Source: JBBDJB01 sp040880125
GTDB lineage: Bacteria > Planctomycetota > Planctomycetia > Pirellulales > JBBDJB01
Direction of reading: 5' to 3'
DNA length: 64,000 nt
Assembly (NCBI GenBank): GCA_040880125.1
Contig: JBBDJB010000054.1
Span: forward strand, 124,001-188,000
Under the pieces are notes generated by a model, which saw only the letters and a list, made by a program, of their open reading frames with translations, ran no database searches and was not told the DNA's origin. The translations under genes were made by a program, and so were the position numbers. Below are positions 43,601 through 52,247 of this stretch, piece by piece. Numbering within the stretch: the stretch's first letter is position 1; every line of letters begins with the position of its first letter.

Positions 43601-43864
43601 TCATCCACCGGCGTCGGCTGAAAGGATCAAGACATGATCGCCGGCGGATAGGGGCGTTTGCGGATCGGAGACGAATCGTTCGCCGCCGAGGTTGGCCACA
43701 AAGCCGGTCTTCAGCCGAGGACCGTCCAGGCAGTCGGCCGCCAAGTCCGGATAGCGGCGCCCCAGGTCAGCCAGCAGTTCGCCCAATCGGCCGGCCTGGA
43801 CCACGACTTGCGCCGTGCCGGCTCGTTGCCGCGGAATGCCGAACAGTTCAACGGTGATAGTCAT
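43601..43864 (-). CDS. MoaD/ThiS-family sulfur carrier
   Basis: 87 residues with the ubiquitin-like fold of MoaD: MTITVELFGIPRQRAG, LGELLADLGRRYPDLA, and a C-terminal LILSADAGG ending in the diglycine that is thiocarboxylated. Such small carriers donate sulfur for molybdopterin (here probably tungstopterin) synthesis and often sit beside AOR genes. It is the first gene of the minus-strand cluster, 174 bp before AOR with three hairpins between. Confidence 0.88.
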   Translation of the reverse strand: MTITVELFGIPRQRAGTAQVVVQAGRLGELLADLGRRYPDLAADCLDGPRLKTGFVANLGGERFVSDPQTPLSAGDHVLILSADAGG

Positions 43865-44078
43865 ACGTTGGATGAATCACGGGGCGCACGCGTCTGCTGT
43901 TCATCATAGGCGGGGATCGGCGGCCGAACAACGTTCCGGCGTGGCGGGGGTCCTCCACTGAGTTGCCCCCGCAGACTAGCTCAGCTACGCGCTTCCGCCA
44001 ATTTGCGGCACAATGAAGGCTCGGTCGCCCGAAACGCTGGCGACCCTTCAAAAGGCCTCGACTCCCCCGCGAACCTCC

Positions 44079-45359
44079 ATGAAGTTCATCATCTCCGCGC
44101 TGGGTAGTGCGGGCGACGTTCATCCCATGCTCGGCCTGGGCACGCGGCTGCGGAAGCGCGGCCATCACGTGACGCTGCTGGCCAGCGAGTACTTCCAGGA
44201 CCTGATCACCGAGGCCGGCATCGACATGGTGCCCGTCATGTCGACCGAGCAGTTTCAAGACTCGCTCCGCAATCCCGATCTTTGGCATCCGATGCGTGGG
44301 CCGCTGATGATGCTACGCGACTTTATGGCGGCGATGATTCGCCCCGTCTACGCGGCCGTCGCCGAGCGATACGTTCCCGGCGAGACGGTCGTCTGCGCGC
44401 ACAGTCTCGATTACGGCAGCCGAATCGCGCATGAGAAGCTCGGCGTGCCGCTTGTCTCCGTCCATTACGCTCCGGTTGTCATCCGCAGCACGCATGAGTC
44501 TTCCAAGCTACCGCCGATGTTGATGGGCGATCGGGTGCCGCGGCCGTTCAAGTCGTTTCAGTATTGGTTGAGCGACGTGGTGTTCGTGGACCGGTTGCTG
44601 GCCGGGCCGATCAATGAACTGCGCCGCAAGCTTTCCCTACCGCCGGTGCGCCGGCCGATGCACACCTGGGCGCATTCGCCGCAGTTGGTCGTGTGCCTGT
44701 TTCCGGAGTGGTTTGCCTCGGTGCAGCCGGACTGGCCGCCCCACACGGTGCAGACTAGTTTCCCCCTTTGGGATGCGAGCGACCTCACGCCGGACGTACC
44801 GGACGTCGCACAGTTCCTGGCGGCCGGCGATCCGCCGATCGTCTTCGCGCCCGGCTCGGCCAACGCGCAGGCGGCAGGCTTCTTCCGTGCGGCGGTGGAA
44901 GCCTGCCGCACGTTGGGCCGCCGCGGAATGCTGCTCACGAAGTTTTCAGAGCAACTTCCTCAGCGATTGCCGCCGGGCGTGGCGCACTTTGCCTATGTGC
45001 CGTTCGGCCGCATATTGTCCCGCGCCGCGGCGCTGGTGCATCACGGTGGCGCGGGCACGCTGTCGCAGGGCCTGACCGCCGGAGTTCCGCACCTGGTGAT
45101 GCCGATGGCCTACGATCAGGCGGACAATGCCGATCGCCTGCGGCGGCTGGGTGTCGCCCGCGTTGTGCGGCCGCGGCAGTTTAAGGGGCCGCGCGTGGCG
45201 AGAGAGCTGCAATCGCTATTGGAGTCGCGCGAGGTGGCCGAGCGCTGCCGCCACTGGGCGGGGAAACTCGCCGGCGTCGATGCCCTCGGCCAGACGTGTG
45301 ACATCCTGGAGCGGTTCGCCGCCGAGCGGCCGGTAGCAGCGCCGCTAAGCGAAGGGTGA
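44079..45359 (+). CDS. GT1-family glycosyltransferase (UGT/MGT-like)
   Basis: 426 residues from the ATG at 44079, which opens MKFIISALGSAGDVHPMLGLGTRLRKRGHHVTLL, the usual start of GT-B glycosyltransferases of this family. The nucleotide-sugar site is the segment PPIVFAPGSANAQ and HHGGAGTLSQGLTAGVPHLVMPMAYDQADNADRL near the C-terminus. It is cytoplasmic or peripheral and probably glycosylates a lipid or secondary metabolite. It is divergent from the MoaD-like gene, 214 bp apart. An upstream ATG (44013) gives a non-conserved extension and was not used. Confidence 0.88.
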   Translation: MKFIISALGSAGDVHPMLGLGTRLRKRGHHVTLLASEYFQDLITEAGIDMVPVMSTEQFQDSLRNPDLWHPMRGPLMMLRDFMAAMIRPVYAAVAERYVPGETVVCAHSLDYGSRIAHEKLGVPLVSVHYAPVVIRSTHESSKLPPMLMGDRVPRPFKSFQYWLSDVVFVDRLLAGPINELRRKLSLPPVRRPMHTWAHSPQLVVCLFPEWFASVQPDWPPHTVQTSFPLWDASDLTPDVPDVAQFLAAGDPPIVFAPGSANAQAAGFFRAAVEACRTLGRRGMLLTKFSEQLPQRLPPGVAHFAYVPFGRILSRAAALVHHGGAGTLSQGLTAGVPHLVMPMAYDQADNADRLRRLGVARVVRPRQFKGPRVARELQSLLESREVAERCRHWAGKLAGVDALGQTCDILERFAAERPVAAPLSEG

Positions 45360-45390
45360 GCCGTCCGAACAGCGCCCCGAACAGCACGTT

Positions 45391-45468
45391 GAAAAATGGG
45401 ACAGGCACGTCGCGCTTGTCAGCAAGCAGGAGGGTAGCTCTGCCTTCTCGGAGCCAGTCCCATTTTTT
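45391..45468. repeat. Inverted-repeat element, copy D
   Basis: GAAAAATGGGACAGGCAC at the left, GAGCCAGTCCCATTTTTT at the right, 78 bp. It has the opposite orientation to copies A, C and F. Lies between the glycosyltransferase and sialate esterase genes. Confidence 0.85.
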
Positions 45469-45574
45469 AACCGCCCGCCCGTCACCATTGCCCGGCGATT
45501 TGGCACGCCCTGCGGCGGCAACTATACTTGCGTCGCCTTCAATCGCCTTCCCTGCCCACCTAGGAGCTTCTTCC

Positions 45575-46999
45575 ATGATACGAACGGTCCGGCTGTCGCT
45601 GATGCTTTCGCTGGTGGTCCTGGCAAGTTCGTCGCCCGCGCTGGCGGACGTGCGGCTGCCGAAGCTGTTTGCCGATCACATGGTCGTGCAGCGCGATCGG
45701 CAGGTGCCGGTCTGGGGTTGGGCCGAGCCGGGCGAGCGCGTCACGGTGAGCCTGGCCGGCCGCGAAGCGGAAGCGACCGCCGACGAGGGCGGCAAGTGGC
45801 GAACCGAGCTGGAGCCGCTGTCGGCCGGTGGCCCGCACGAGCTGAACGTCGCGGGCAATAACAAGCTCACCGTGGGCGACGTGCTGGTCGGCGAAGTTTG
45901 GATTTGCTCCGGGCAGTCGAACATGGAGTGGCCGGTCCGGGCGTCCGATAATGCAGACGAAGAAATCGCCGCCGCCGACCATCCGCAGATTCGCATGTTC
46001 ACCATCGAGCACGATCAGGCCGCCGAGCCGCGCGACCAGTTGAAGGCCGCAAGCTGGGCCGTATGCAATCCGGAAAACGTCGGCGGCTTTTCGGCCGTGG
46101 GCTATTTCTTTGGCCGGCATCTTCAGCAGGAGCTGGACGTGCCGATCGGGCTGATTCACACCTCTTGGGGTGGCACGCTCTGCGAAGCCTGGGCCAGCCG
46201 CGAAGCACTGCAGGGCGACGCCGACTTCCAGCCGATCCTCGAGCGGGCCCAGCAGAACGCGGACAACCACAACCAGGCCGCTCGGCTGTACAACGCCATG
46301 TTGGCCCCGATCATCCCGTACGGCATCCGCGGGGCGATCTGGTATCAGGGTGAGTCGAACGTCAGCCGCGCCGCGCAGTACGCCAAGCTGTTTCCCACGA
46401 TGATCCGCGACTGGCGCGAGCGCTGGGGGCAGGGCGATTTTCCGTTCTATTACGTTCAGCTTGCGCCATATCGGTACGGCAACCAGGACCCGCGCAATTG
46501 CGCCGAGCTGTGGGAAGCCCAGCTCAAGACGCTCGAGCTGCCCAATACCGGCATGGCGGTCACCATGGATATCGGCAACGTCGGCGACATTCATCCCCGC
46601 AACAAGCAGGACGTCGGCCGCCGATTGGCGCTGTGGGCGCTGGCCGGCACGTACGGGCGGGACGTCGTCTACAGCGGACCGCTTTATCGCGACAAGCTGA
46701 TCGCCGGCGATAAGATTTTGCTGTTCTTCCAGCACTCCGCCGGAGGGCTGACCACCAGCGACAGCGAGCCGATGGGCGAATTCACCATCGCCGGAGAGGA
46801 CCAGAAGTTTCATCCGGCCGAAGTGACCGTGCTGGCCAGCGACGTGGTGGCCGTTCATAGCGACAAGGTCGACGAGCCCAAGGCCGTGCGCTTCGCCTGG
46901 CACGACGACGCGCAGCCGAACCTGGTCAATAAGGCGGGTCTGCCAGCATCGCCCTTCCGCACGGACAACTGGCCGCTGGTGACAGCGGAGAATAAGTAG
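45575..46999 (+). CDS. Sialate O-acetylesterase-like SGNH hydrolase
   Basis: 474 residues from the ATG at 45575, with AGGAG 9 nt upstream. The signal peptide ends SSPALA. A short beta domain (DHMVVQRDRQVPVWGWAEPGERVTVSLAG) precedes the catalytic domain with the nucleophile motif CSGQSNMEWPV, then NPENVGGFSAVGYFFGRHLQQEL, IWYQGESNVS and GDIHPRNKQDVGRRLALWAL, which holds the Asp/His pair. The family removes acetyl groups from sialic acids or plant polysaccharides such as xylan or pectin. It is probably extracytoplasmic. No neighbouring gene points to a specific glycan. Confidence 0.88.
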   Translation: MIRTVRLSLMLSLVVLASSSPALADVRLPKLFADHMVVQRDRQVPVWGWAEPGERVTVSLAGREAEATADEGGKWRTELEPLSAGGPHELNVAGNNKLTVGDVLVGEVWICSGQSNMEWPVRASDNADEEIAAADHPQIRMFTIEHDQAAEPRDQLKAASWAVCNPENVGGFSAVGYFFGRHLQQELDVPIGLIHTSWGGTLCEAWASREALQGDADFQPILERAQQNADNHNQAARLYNAMLAPIIPYGIRGAIWYQGESNVSRAAQYAKLFPTMIRDWRERWGQGDFPFYYVQLAPYRYGNQDPRNCAELWEAQLKTLELPNTGMAVTMDIGNVGDIHPRNKQDVGRRLALWALAGTYGRDVVYSGPLYRDKLIAGDKILLFFQHSAGGLTTSDSEPMGEFTIAGEDQKFHPAEVTVLASDVVAVHSDKVDEPKAVRFAWHDDAQPNLVNKAGLPASPFRTDNWPLVTAENK

Positions 47000-47316
47000 C
47001 CGCTGCGCCAGCGGGCGTTTCCCCATCGTCTCGGCGGATTGTAGTCGCCTAATTGCACGGCGCCACCGATGCTGTCAGGCATGCGGGGTGAGAAATAGAC
47101 TTCCTCCGCGGTCGCCGTTGCAGATGGTGAACCAGACCGCCTGGCAACGGGCGACAGCCTGCCGCGATTCTTGCCATCCTGACCGGGGGGGTGAGCGGCC
47201 CGCCGCTACCCGCCGCGAGCTTCCGACCGTGGCCCTTTCGGTGCGATCACGGCACGCGCGTTGCATTGTCCGGACGAACGATGCAACGAAATCTTACCAA
47301 AGCAGGAGGGGTAGCC
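47000..47316. other. 317-bp stretch without a supported gene
   Basis: It contains GC-rich sequence but no hairpin family member or open frame with coding character. It presumably holds the promoter of the following small protein gene. Confidence 0.4.
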
Positions 47317-47583
47317 ATGGCTCAATTGAAATCAACAGCTGGCGGGCGTGGAATTAGAGGCGAGGACCATAGCGAAGGGCCCCTCGCCCGCATGATCGAG
47401 GAGCAAACGGCCCGGCTTCCGTCCGATGTCTTTCTCTGGGCGGCCGGCGGGTCGATTGTCGGTTCGCTTGTCTTCAAAATGATGGGCGACCACAAAACCT
47501 CGACCTTCGTTGGACAGTGGGCGCCGACGTTTTTAATTCTCGGCTTGTATAACAAGCTGGTGAAGGTCGGCGGCTCCGACTAA
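47317..47583 (+). CDS. Small membrane-associated protein of unknown function
   Basis: 88 residues from the ATG at 47317, with AGGAGGGG 6 nt upstream, a near-ideal ribosome-binding site. Two hydrophobic segments (DVFLWAAGGSIVGSLVFKMM and WAPTFLILGLYNKLVKV) suggest a small membrane protein. The N-terminal part is polar (GGRGIRGEDHSEGPLARMIEEQTARLPS). A GC-rich hairpin with a T run 60 bp after the stop may be its terminator. Not recognised. Confidence 0.7.
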   Translation: MAQLKSTAGGRGIRGEDHSEGPLARMIEEQTARLPSDVFLWAAGGSIVGSLVFKMMGDHKTSTFVGQWAPTFLILGLYNKLVKVGGSD

Positions 47584-47641
47584 GCCTGGTCATATAACCG
47601 ATAGCGGCCCCGGCGCGATGTCATCCCGCCGGGAGCTGCTA

Positions 47642-47663
47642 CCGGCCTTGGCCGGGCCTTTTT
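47642..47663 (+). terminator. Possible intrinsic terminator
   Basis: CCGGCC-TT-GGCCGG (47642-47655), then GCC and five T. Confidence 0.4.
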
Positions 47664-47760
47664 CCGGCCCGTTACTTCTCACGCGGTTTTGCTCTGTGAT
47701 ACATTGGCACTGGTACCGCTGGAGCGTGCCGGTGTCTTTTCTTTGGTCCGGAGCAAAGCC

Positions 47761-48228
47761 ATGTCTGTACGTGCGATCCCCGAAGGCTATCACTCAATCA
47801 CTCCATACTTGATCATCCGCGGCGCGGCCGAGGCCATCGAATTCTACAAGAAGGCGTTCGGTGCCACCGAGCGGATGCGGTTTCCGATGCCCGGCTCGGA
47901 CAAGCTGGGGCACGCCGAGATCCAGATCGGCGATTCGATCGTCATGCTGGCCGACGAGATGCCGGAGATGAACATCCGAGGGCCGCAGTCGCTGGGTGGG
48001 TCGAGCGTCAGCCTTTTGATCTATGTCGAGGACGTCGATAAGCAGTTCGAGATTGCCCTGGCCGCCGGCGCGAAGCAGGTCCGCCCGCTGGCGGATCAGT
48101 TCTACGGCGACCGCTCCGGCGTCGTGGAAGACCCGTACGGACACGTTTGGTCGCTGGCCACGCACGTGGAGGACATCCCTGAGGGGGAGATCCAGCGGCG
48201 GATGAAGGAGTGGAAGCCGGGGGAGTAG
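47761..48228 (+). CDS. VOC (glyoxalase/bleomycin resistance) superfamily protein, PhnB-like
   Basis: 155 residues from the ATG at 47761. The opening ITPYLIIRGAAEAIEFYKKAFGATERMRFPMP, HAEIQIGDSIVMLADEMP, VSLLIYVEDVDKQFEIALAAGAK and RSGVVEDPYGHVWSLATHVEDI are typical of PhnB/YdfO-like VOC proteins with two beta-alpha-beta-beta-beta units. Possible metal ligands are His/Glu in HAEI and Glu in VVEDPYGH. Cytoplasmic; substrate unknown. Confidence 0.88.
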   Translation: MSVRAIPEGYHSITPYLIIRGAAEAIEFYKKAFGATERMRFPMPGSDKLGHAEIQIGDSIVMLADEMPEMNIRGPQSLGGSSVSLLIYVEDVDKQFEIALAAGAKQVRPLADQFYGDRSGVVEDPYGHVWSLATHVEDIPEGEIQRRMKEWKPGE

Positions 48229-48294
48229 AACGCCGGGGCATCCAATGGGGCGCCGGAACGCGGGTTTTGGAAACTGCGGGAGCGAGGAGTAGGC

Positions 48295-49404
48295 ATGCGA
48301 CCGTTTGCGTCACGCGCCGCCCTGACTGCTCTGCTGCTGATTGCGTATGTGGGCGCCCGGCCGGTCGTCGCGCAGCAGAATCCGCACGGCCAGTTGCCGG
48401 TCACTACAATTCCGCAGCCCTACCTGCTTCTGATCCGCGACCGAGTCGTTCACGACGATCTGCGCTTGAACGAGGCGCAGCGCACATCGCTTCGCGAGCT
48501 GAACGACGAGCTCGACGCAGCCATCTGGTCGATGCGGAATAAGTCGGCCGAACGAAACCACGAGATGACCGAGCAGGCGATTACCACGGCCCGGTCGCGC
48601 GTGGCGGAGATTCTCACGCCCGAGCAGCAAAGGAGGCTGGATCAAATCCAGTTGTGGACGCTCGGCACCCGGGCGTTTCTCGGCGATCGGCTGCCGGAGG
48701 CGCTGGCTTTATCACCCGAGCAGCGCACCGAAATTCGCGGCATCGTGGAGAAGTCGCAAGCCGCCGTGGCGGCGCTGCGCGAGCGATTGCAGTCCGGCGA
48801 GTCGCGGGCCGCACTAGAGAAGGAATCGCAGACGATCCAGCGAGACGAACAGCAGCAGATCTTCGCCGTGCTCACGCCTGAGCAAGAGCAACAGTGGATC
48901 GCGCAGCTCGGGCAGCGGATCGACGTCTCCCAGCTCGGCCGCGTGAAGTTCAAGGCCCCACGACTGCAGGGCGACGGCCCTTGGATCAACGGCTCGCCGC
49001 TGAGGCAGGGCGATATACGCGGGCAGGTCGTGGCGCTGCACTTCTACGCCTTCGCGTGCATCAACTGCCAGCGGAACTTGCCCTGGTACCGCGGCTGGTG
49101 GCGCGACTTTCAGGACGAGGGGCTGGTCGTGCTGGGCATCCACACGCCGGAGATCAACGAGGAGCGCGACGTGGCGAAGGTCCGCCGCGAAGCCGCCCAG
49201 GCGGAGCTTTCGTCTCCCATTCTGATCGACAACGACAAACAGAACTGGGACGCCTGGGGCAATTCGATGTGGCCCAGCGTTTACCTGATCGACAAGCAGG
49301 GCTACGTCCGCTACTGGTGGTACGGCGAGTTGAACTGGCAAGGTGCCGAGGGCGAGAAGCTCCTGCGGCAGCGGCTCGGTGAGCTACTGGCGGAGAAGCC
49401 GTAG
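48295..49404 (+). CDS. Exported Spy-like helical plus thioredoxin-fold fusion protein
   Basis: 369 residues with a signal peptide ending ARPVVAQ. Residues about 40-210 are helical with two LTxxQ-like units (LRLNEAQRTSLRELNDEL, LALSPEQRTEIRGIVEKS, LTPEQEQQWIAQLG), similar to CpxP/Spy chaperone-like proteins. Residues 225-369 are a TlpA/AhpC-type thioredoxin domain with Cys255 and Cys258 (FACINCQRN), then VVLGIHTPE and WPSVYLIDKQGYVRYWWYGE. It would act in the periplasm, perhaps in thiol redox. SD GAGGAG stands before the ATG. Confidence 0.85.
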   Translation: MRPFASRAALTALLLIAYVGARPVVAQQNPHGQLPVTTIPQPYLLLIRDRVVHDDLRLNEAQRTSLRELNDELDAAIWSMRNKSAERNHEMTEQAITTARSRVAEILTPEQQRRLDQIQLWTLGTRAFLGDRLPEALALSPEQRTEIRGIVEKSQAAVAALRERLQSGESRAALEKESQTIQRDEQQQIFAVLTPEQEQQWIAQLGQRIDVSQLGRVKFKAPRLQGDGPWINGSPLRQGDIRGQVVALHFYAFACINCQRNLPWYRGWWRDFQDEGLVVLGIHTPEINEERDVAKVRREAAQAELSSPILIDNDKQNWDAWGNSMWPSVYLIDKQGYVRYWWYGELNWQGAEGEKLLRQRLGELLAEKP

Positions 49405-49415
49405 TGCCTCCGCAG

Positions 49416-50213
49416 TCACAGCTCCAACACCCTCTGCACGCCGGGAAAGCCGTACTCGGTGCCGCCGGTGAGGATCTGGACGTTCGGCAACGGGCGGGCT
49501 TCGCCGGGGCTGTGCGTGTGACCGCATAGTACGGTCAGTTGTTTCTCCGGCCGGGCGCGCATCACTTCGAGGATGGCCTCGCCCATCGCCAGGCAGACGA
49601 AGTGCGGCGCCCATTGGTCGTCGGAGATCTGCCCCTCGTACCAGCAGGCCTCGCGCAGCGGCGGAACGTGCGTCAGAAGAATACACCGCCCGTGGCGTTC
49701 CAGCGCCAGTGGCAGGACGCGGCGGATGTGCGCGGCGGCCTGGTCGCCCAGGGCCTTCAGCTCGTCCCACCGCTGCTGCTTGCTGAAGCAGGCCAGCTCG
49801 GCGATCAGCTTGTAGTCGGACATCATGACCAGCGAGCGCTCGTAGTCGCCCACGCGTCCGTCGGCCCAGCCGTCGTGCCCGACCAGCGCAACGTCTGGCG
49901 ACAAGGTGATCGGCTCGCTCGCGGACAGGTAGACAAGCTCCGGCCGCGCTTGCGACAGCTCGGCCGCCTGGCGGCGGACCTCGGCGATCGAGCCGCCGTA
50001 GAAGTCGTGATTGCCCAGCACGAAGTAAAGCGGCACGTCCAGCGCGTCGTGCAGCCGGATCAGGTATTGCGCGACATTGCGGGCTTCGCCGATGTCGCCG
50101 CCTAGCAGCACGGCGTCCGGCCGCGCGTGCCGCACCTGTGCGAGAAACGTCTCGATGGCCGCGTCTTCCAAGAAGTTGAGATGGATGTCGGTCAACCAGG
50201 CGACTCGGGTCAT
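49416..50213 (-). CDS. Calcineurin-like metallophosphoesterase
   Basis: 265 residues. Metal ligands of the family are seen in order: DIHLN (D-x-H), GGDI (GD), FVLGNHDFYGG (GNHD/E), ILLTHVPP (H) and LCGHTHSPG (GHTH). The protein is cytoplasmic and likely cleaves a phosphomonoester or phosphodiester; the substrate is unknown. It is convergent with the thioredoxin-fusion gene, with 11 bp between the two stops. Confidence 0.9.
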   Translation of the reverse strand: MTRVAWLTDIHLNFLEDAAIETFLAQVRHARPDAVLLGGDIGEARNVAQYLIRLHDALDVPLYFVLGNHDFYGGSIAEVRRQAAELSQARPELVYLSASEPITLSPDVALVGHDGWADGRVGDYERSLVMMSDYKLIAELACFSKQQRWDELKALGDQAAAHIRRVLPLALERHGRCILLTHVPPLREACWYEGQISDDQWAPHFVCLAMGEAILEVMRARPEKQLTVLCGHTHSPGEARPLPNVQILTGGTEYGFPGVQRVLEL

Positions 50214-50245
50214 GGCAATACATTCACAGGACAGGCAACTGACTT

Positions 50246-51010
50246 TTACAGGCCGATGATGCTTTCCAGCCAGCTTCCGGCGAAGAAGGCAACTATGGCG
50301 GCGGCGCTGCCGATGGTCAGCACTTCCAGCCCGGAGATAAACTTCGAGTGTCCCACCACGTGCCCCTTCGCCAGTCCGATAAGGAAGAAGGTGGCGCCGG
50401 TGGCGGCGCAGCTAATCGTGAATGACGTCGTATCCACGAGTGTGGCGAAGCAATACGGCGCCAGCGGCACGAATCCCGCGATGACGAAGGCGATGAACGT
50501 CGAAAGGCCGGCCCGCATCGGCGAGGGCGTTTCGAGCGGCAGGCCGAATTCTTCGGTGACCATCGTGTCGATCCAGCGATTGCGGTCTTCGGTGATTACG
50601 TCGACGACCGATTCGAGCACGTCGCCTTCGAAGCCTTTGGAGGAAAAGATCTGCCGGACCTCTTCGCGTTCGCCCTCGGGGATGTGCTCGATGTGGTGCT
50701 GCTCGACGCGGCGGACGCGCTCGATGACCTGCCGCTCGGACTTGGTGCTCAGGTAGTTTCCCGCCGCCATGCTCAGCCCGTCGGCCAGCAGGTTGGCCAC
50801 GCCAAGCACCAGTGCCACGCCGCCGGCCAGGTTTGCCCCGGCCACGCCGGAAACCACGGCGAACGTGGTCACGGTGCCGTCGATGGCTCCCAGCACGAAG
50901 TCGCCCAGGTAATTGTGGCTGGTGGCGCCCGACAGCCGCGCGGCGATCGCCTTGGGCGTGTGCGCGGCCGGAAGGTTCTTGCTGGTGAGGTGCTGATCCA
51001 TGATCGCCAT
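50246..51010 (-). CDS. VIT1/CCC1-family transporter
   Basis: 254 residues from the ATG at 51010 (or 51001). The first membrane region, YLGDFVLGAIDGTVTTFAVVSGVAGANLAGGVALVLGVANLLADGLSMAAGNYLSTKSE, has the DG...T and NLLADG..M.GNY(L)S pattern of the Fe/Mn transporters VIT1/CCC1. A cytoplasmic helical insert (ERQVIERVRRVEQHHIEHIPEGEREEVRQIF) carries the Glu/His metal-binding surface typical of plant VIT1. Three more helices follow. It would export Fe2+ or Mn2+ from the cytoplasm. Its start is 31 bp from the end of the universal stress protein gene, so the two are likely co-transcribed. Confidence 0.9.
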   Translation of the reverse strand: MAIMDQHLTSKNLPAAHTPKAIAARLSGATSHNYLGDFVLGAIDGTVTTFAVVSGVAGANLAGGVALVLGVANLLADGLSMAAGNYLSTKSERQVIERVRRVEQHHIEHIPEGEREEVRQIFSSKGFEGDVLESVVDVITEDRNRWIDTMVTEEFGLPLETPSPMRAGLSTFIAFVIAGFVPLAPYCFATLVDTTSFTISCAATGATFFLIGLAKGHVVGHSKFISGLEVLTIGSAAAIVAFFAGSWLESIIGL

Positions 51011-51041
51011 TTTTCGAAAGCGACACACCGCAGGGGCGGAC

Positions 51042-51959
51042 CTACTTGCTGGTCTGCCGCACGATCAGCACGGAGCAATTCGCGTGGGCCAGAATCTTCT
51101 CGCTCGTGCTGCCGACCAGCAGCCGCTCCAAGAGGCCGCGGCCGTGGGCACCGACCACGACCAGATCCGCGTTTTCGCTTTCGAGCGTTTCGAGGATGCG
51201 ATCGGCCGGAGGCCCTTCCGCCAAGATCGGCTCGCCGCGGTGAAAGGTTGGCGGAAGCTGTCGGCACAACGATCGCATGTTCTCCACGGCCTGGTCGCGC
51301 TGGCGAGCATGCTCTTCGACCCAGGCCTTGGCGAGCTCTTCGGTGTCGGCTTTGCGCACGCGCTCTTCCAGCCACGGTGGAAGCTCGCCGGCCAGCATCG
51401 ACTCGATCACCGTTGCCACGCTTCCCTGAGCGTCGGCAGGAAAGCTCAACTGCGAGAGCAACTCGACGACCCGGTTATCCGCGCCGGCCGGCTCGCTGGC
51501 CAGGATCACCCGCAGGCTGCGCTGCGCATCTTGTGCCGACAGACCACGGACAACCAGCACCGCAGCGCGGAAGTTGTGGGCCACGGCGCGCGAGACGCTG
51601 CCGAGGGTTACGCGCTCCAGCCGACTCATGCCCCGCGCGCCGACGACGATCAACTCAGCGTTCCATCGATCGGCGGCCTCCAGCAGGGTGCGCTTGGCCG
51701 GTTGGGTACCTTCGATGCGCTCGAGATTTTGGCGGAACGCCTCGGGCAGGTGTTTGGCGGCCTCGTCGAACACCGCGGACACCACCGCCTCCCGGGCGCG
51801 GGTGCTCAGCGCCGGATTTACTGAACCGGCCTTGAGCAGACCGGCCGGAGGGGCATAGAAAAACGCCACCTGGTCGTGCTGGGGCGACAGGAGCCGCCCC
51901 GTCAGCCGGACTGCCGCCAGGCTGTTGTCCGTGCCGTCGACGCCAATGAGCACTTTCAT
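51042..51959 (-). CDS. Universal stress protein with two Usp domains
   Basis: 305 residues. The first Usp domain starts MKVLIGVDGTDNSLAAVRL and ends with the ATP-binding G-x2-G-x9-G(S/T) segment VVGARGMSRLERVTLGSVSRAVAHNFRAAVLVV. The second ends VVVGAHGRGLLERLLVGSTSEKILAHANCSVLIVR. The tandem layout resembles UspE. Possible ATP binding and stress role; cytoplasmic. The VIT-type transporter gene follows 31 bp downstream on the same strand. Confidence 0.92.
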   Translation of the reverse strand: MKVLIGVDGTDNSLAAVRLTGRLLSPQHDQVAFFYAPPAGLLKAGSVNPALSTRAREAVVSAVFDEAAKHLPEAFRQNLERIEGTQPAKRTLLEAADRWNAELIVVGARGMSRLERVTLGSVSRAVAHNFRAAVLVVRGLSAQDAQRSLRVILASEPAGADNRVVELLSQLSFPADAQGSVATVIESMLAGELPPWLEERVRKADTEELAKAWVEEHARQRDQAVENMRSLCRQLPPTFHRGEPILAEGPPADRILETLESENADLVVVGAHGRGLLERLLVGSTSEKILAHANCSVLIVRQTSK

Positions 51960-52050
51960 GACAGCCGTTCTCCCAGCAGGTGGTGTGCCTCGATTCGAGT
52001 TGTTCGACGTTCTGGCAAGGCGTTAATACTACAGCACAGAATCGTACACG

Positions 52051-52129
52051 CGAAAACGGGGTTGGCTCGATACGTACAAACGGCCGCGTCACGAGGAAAC
52101 GGCGCGTACATCGTGCCCGTCCCTTTTTC
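52051..52129. repeat. Inverted-repeat element, copy E0 (first of pair)
   Basis: CGAAAACGGGGTTGGCTCGA at the left and GTGCCCGTCCCTTTTTC at the right. Same orientation as copy F. Followed 16 bp later by copy E. Confidence 0.75.
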
Positions 52130-52145
52130 ACCGCGCTTGCACGTT

Positions 52146-52227
52146 GGAAATGGGACAGGCATCCTATCGCCGCGGCCCGCTCGAGGTATTTCCCGCGATT
52201 TTGCGATAAGCAGCCCGTCCCATTTCC
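52146..52227. repeat. Inverted-repeat element, copy E (second of pair)
   Basis: GGAAATGGGACAGGCA at the left, GCAGCCCGTCCCATTTCC at the right; inner CTATCGC and GCGATAAG. Ends 20 bp before the epmB stop. Confidence 0.85.
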
Positions 52228-52247
52228 CTCGACCTTGCGCTGTAGGG

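Noticed and set aside
45560..47026. Long minus-strand frame opposite the sialate O-acetylesterase
   Set aside because: Shadow of the SGNH hydrolase gene, no domain of its own.
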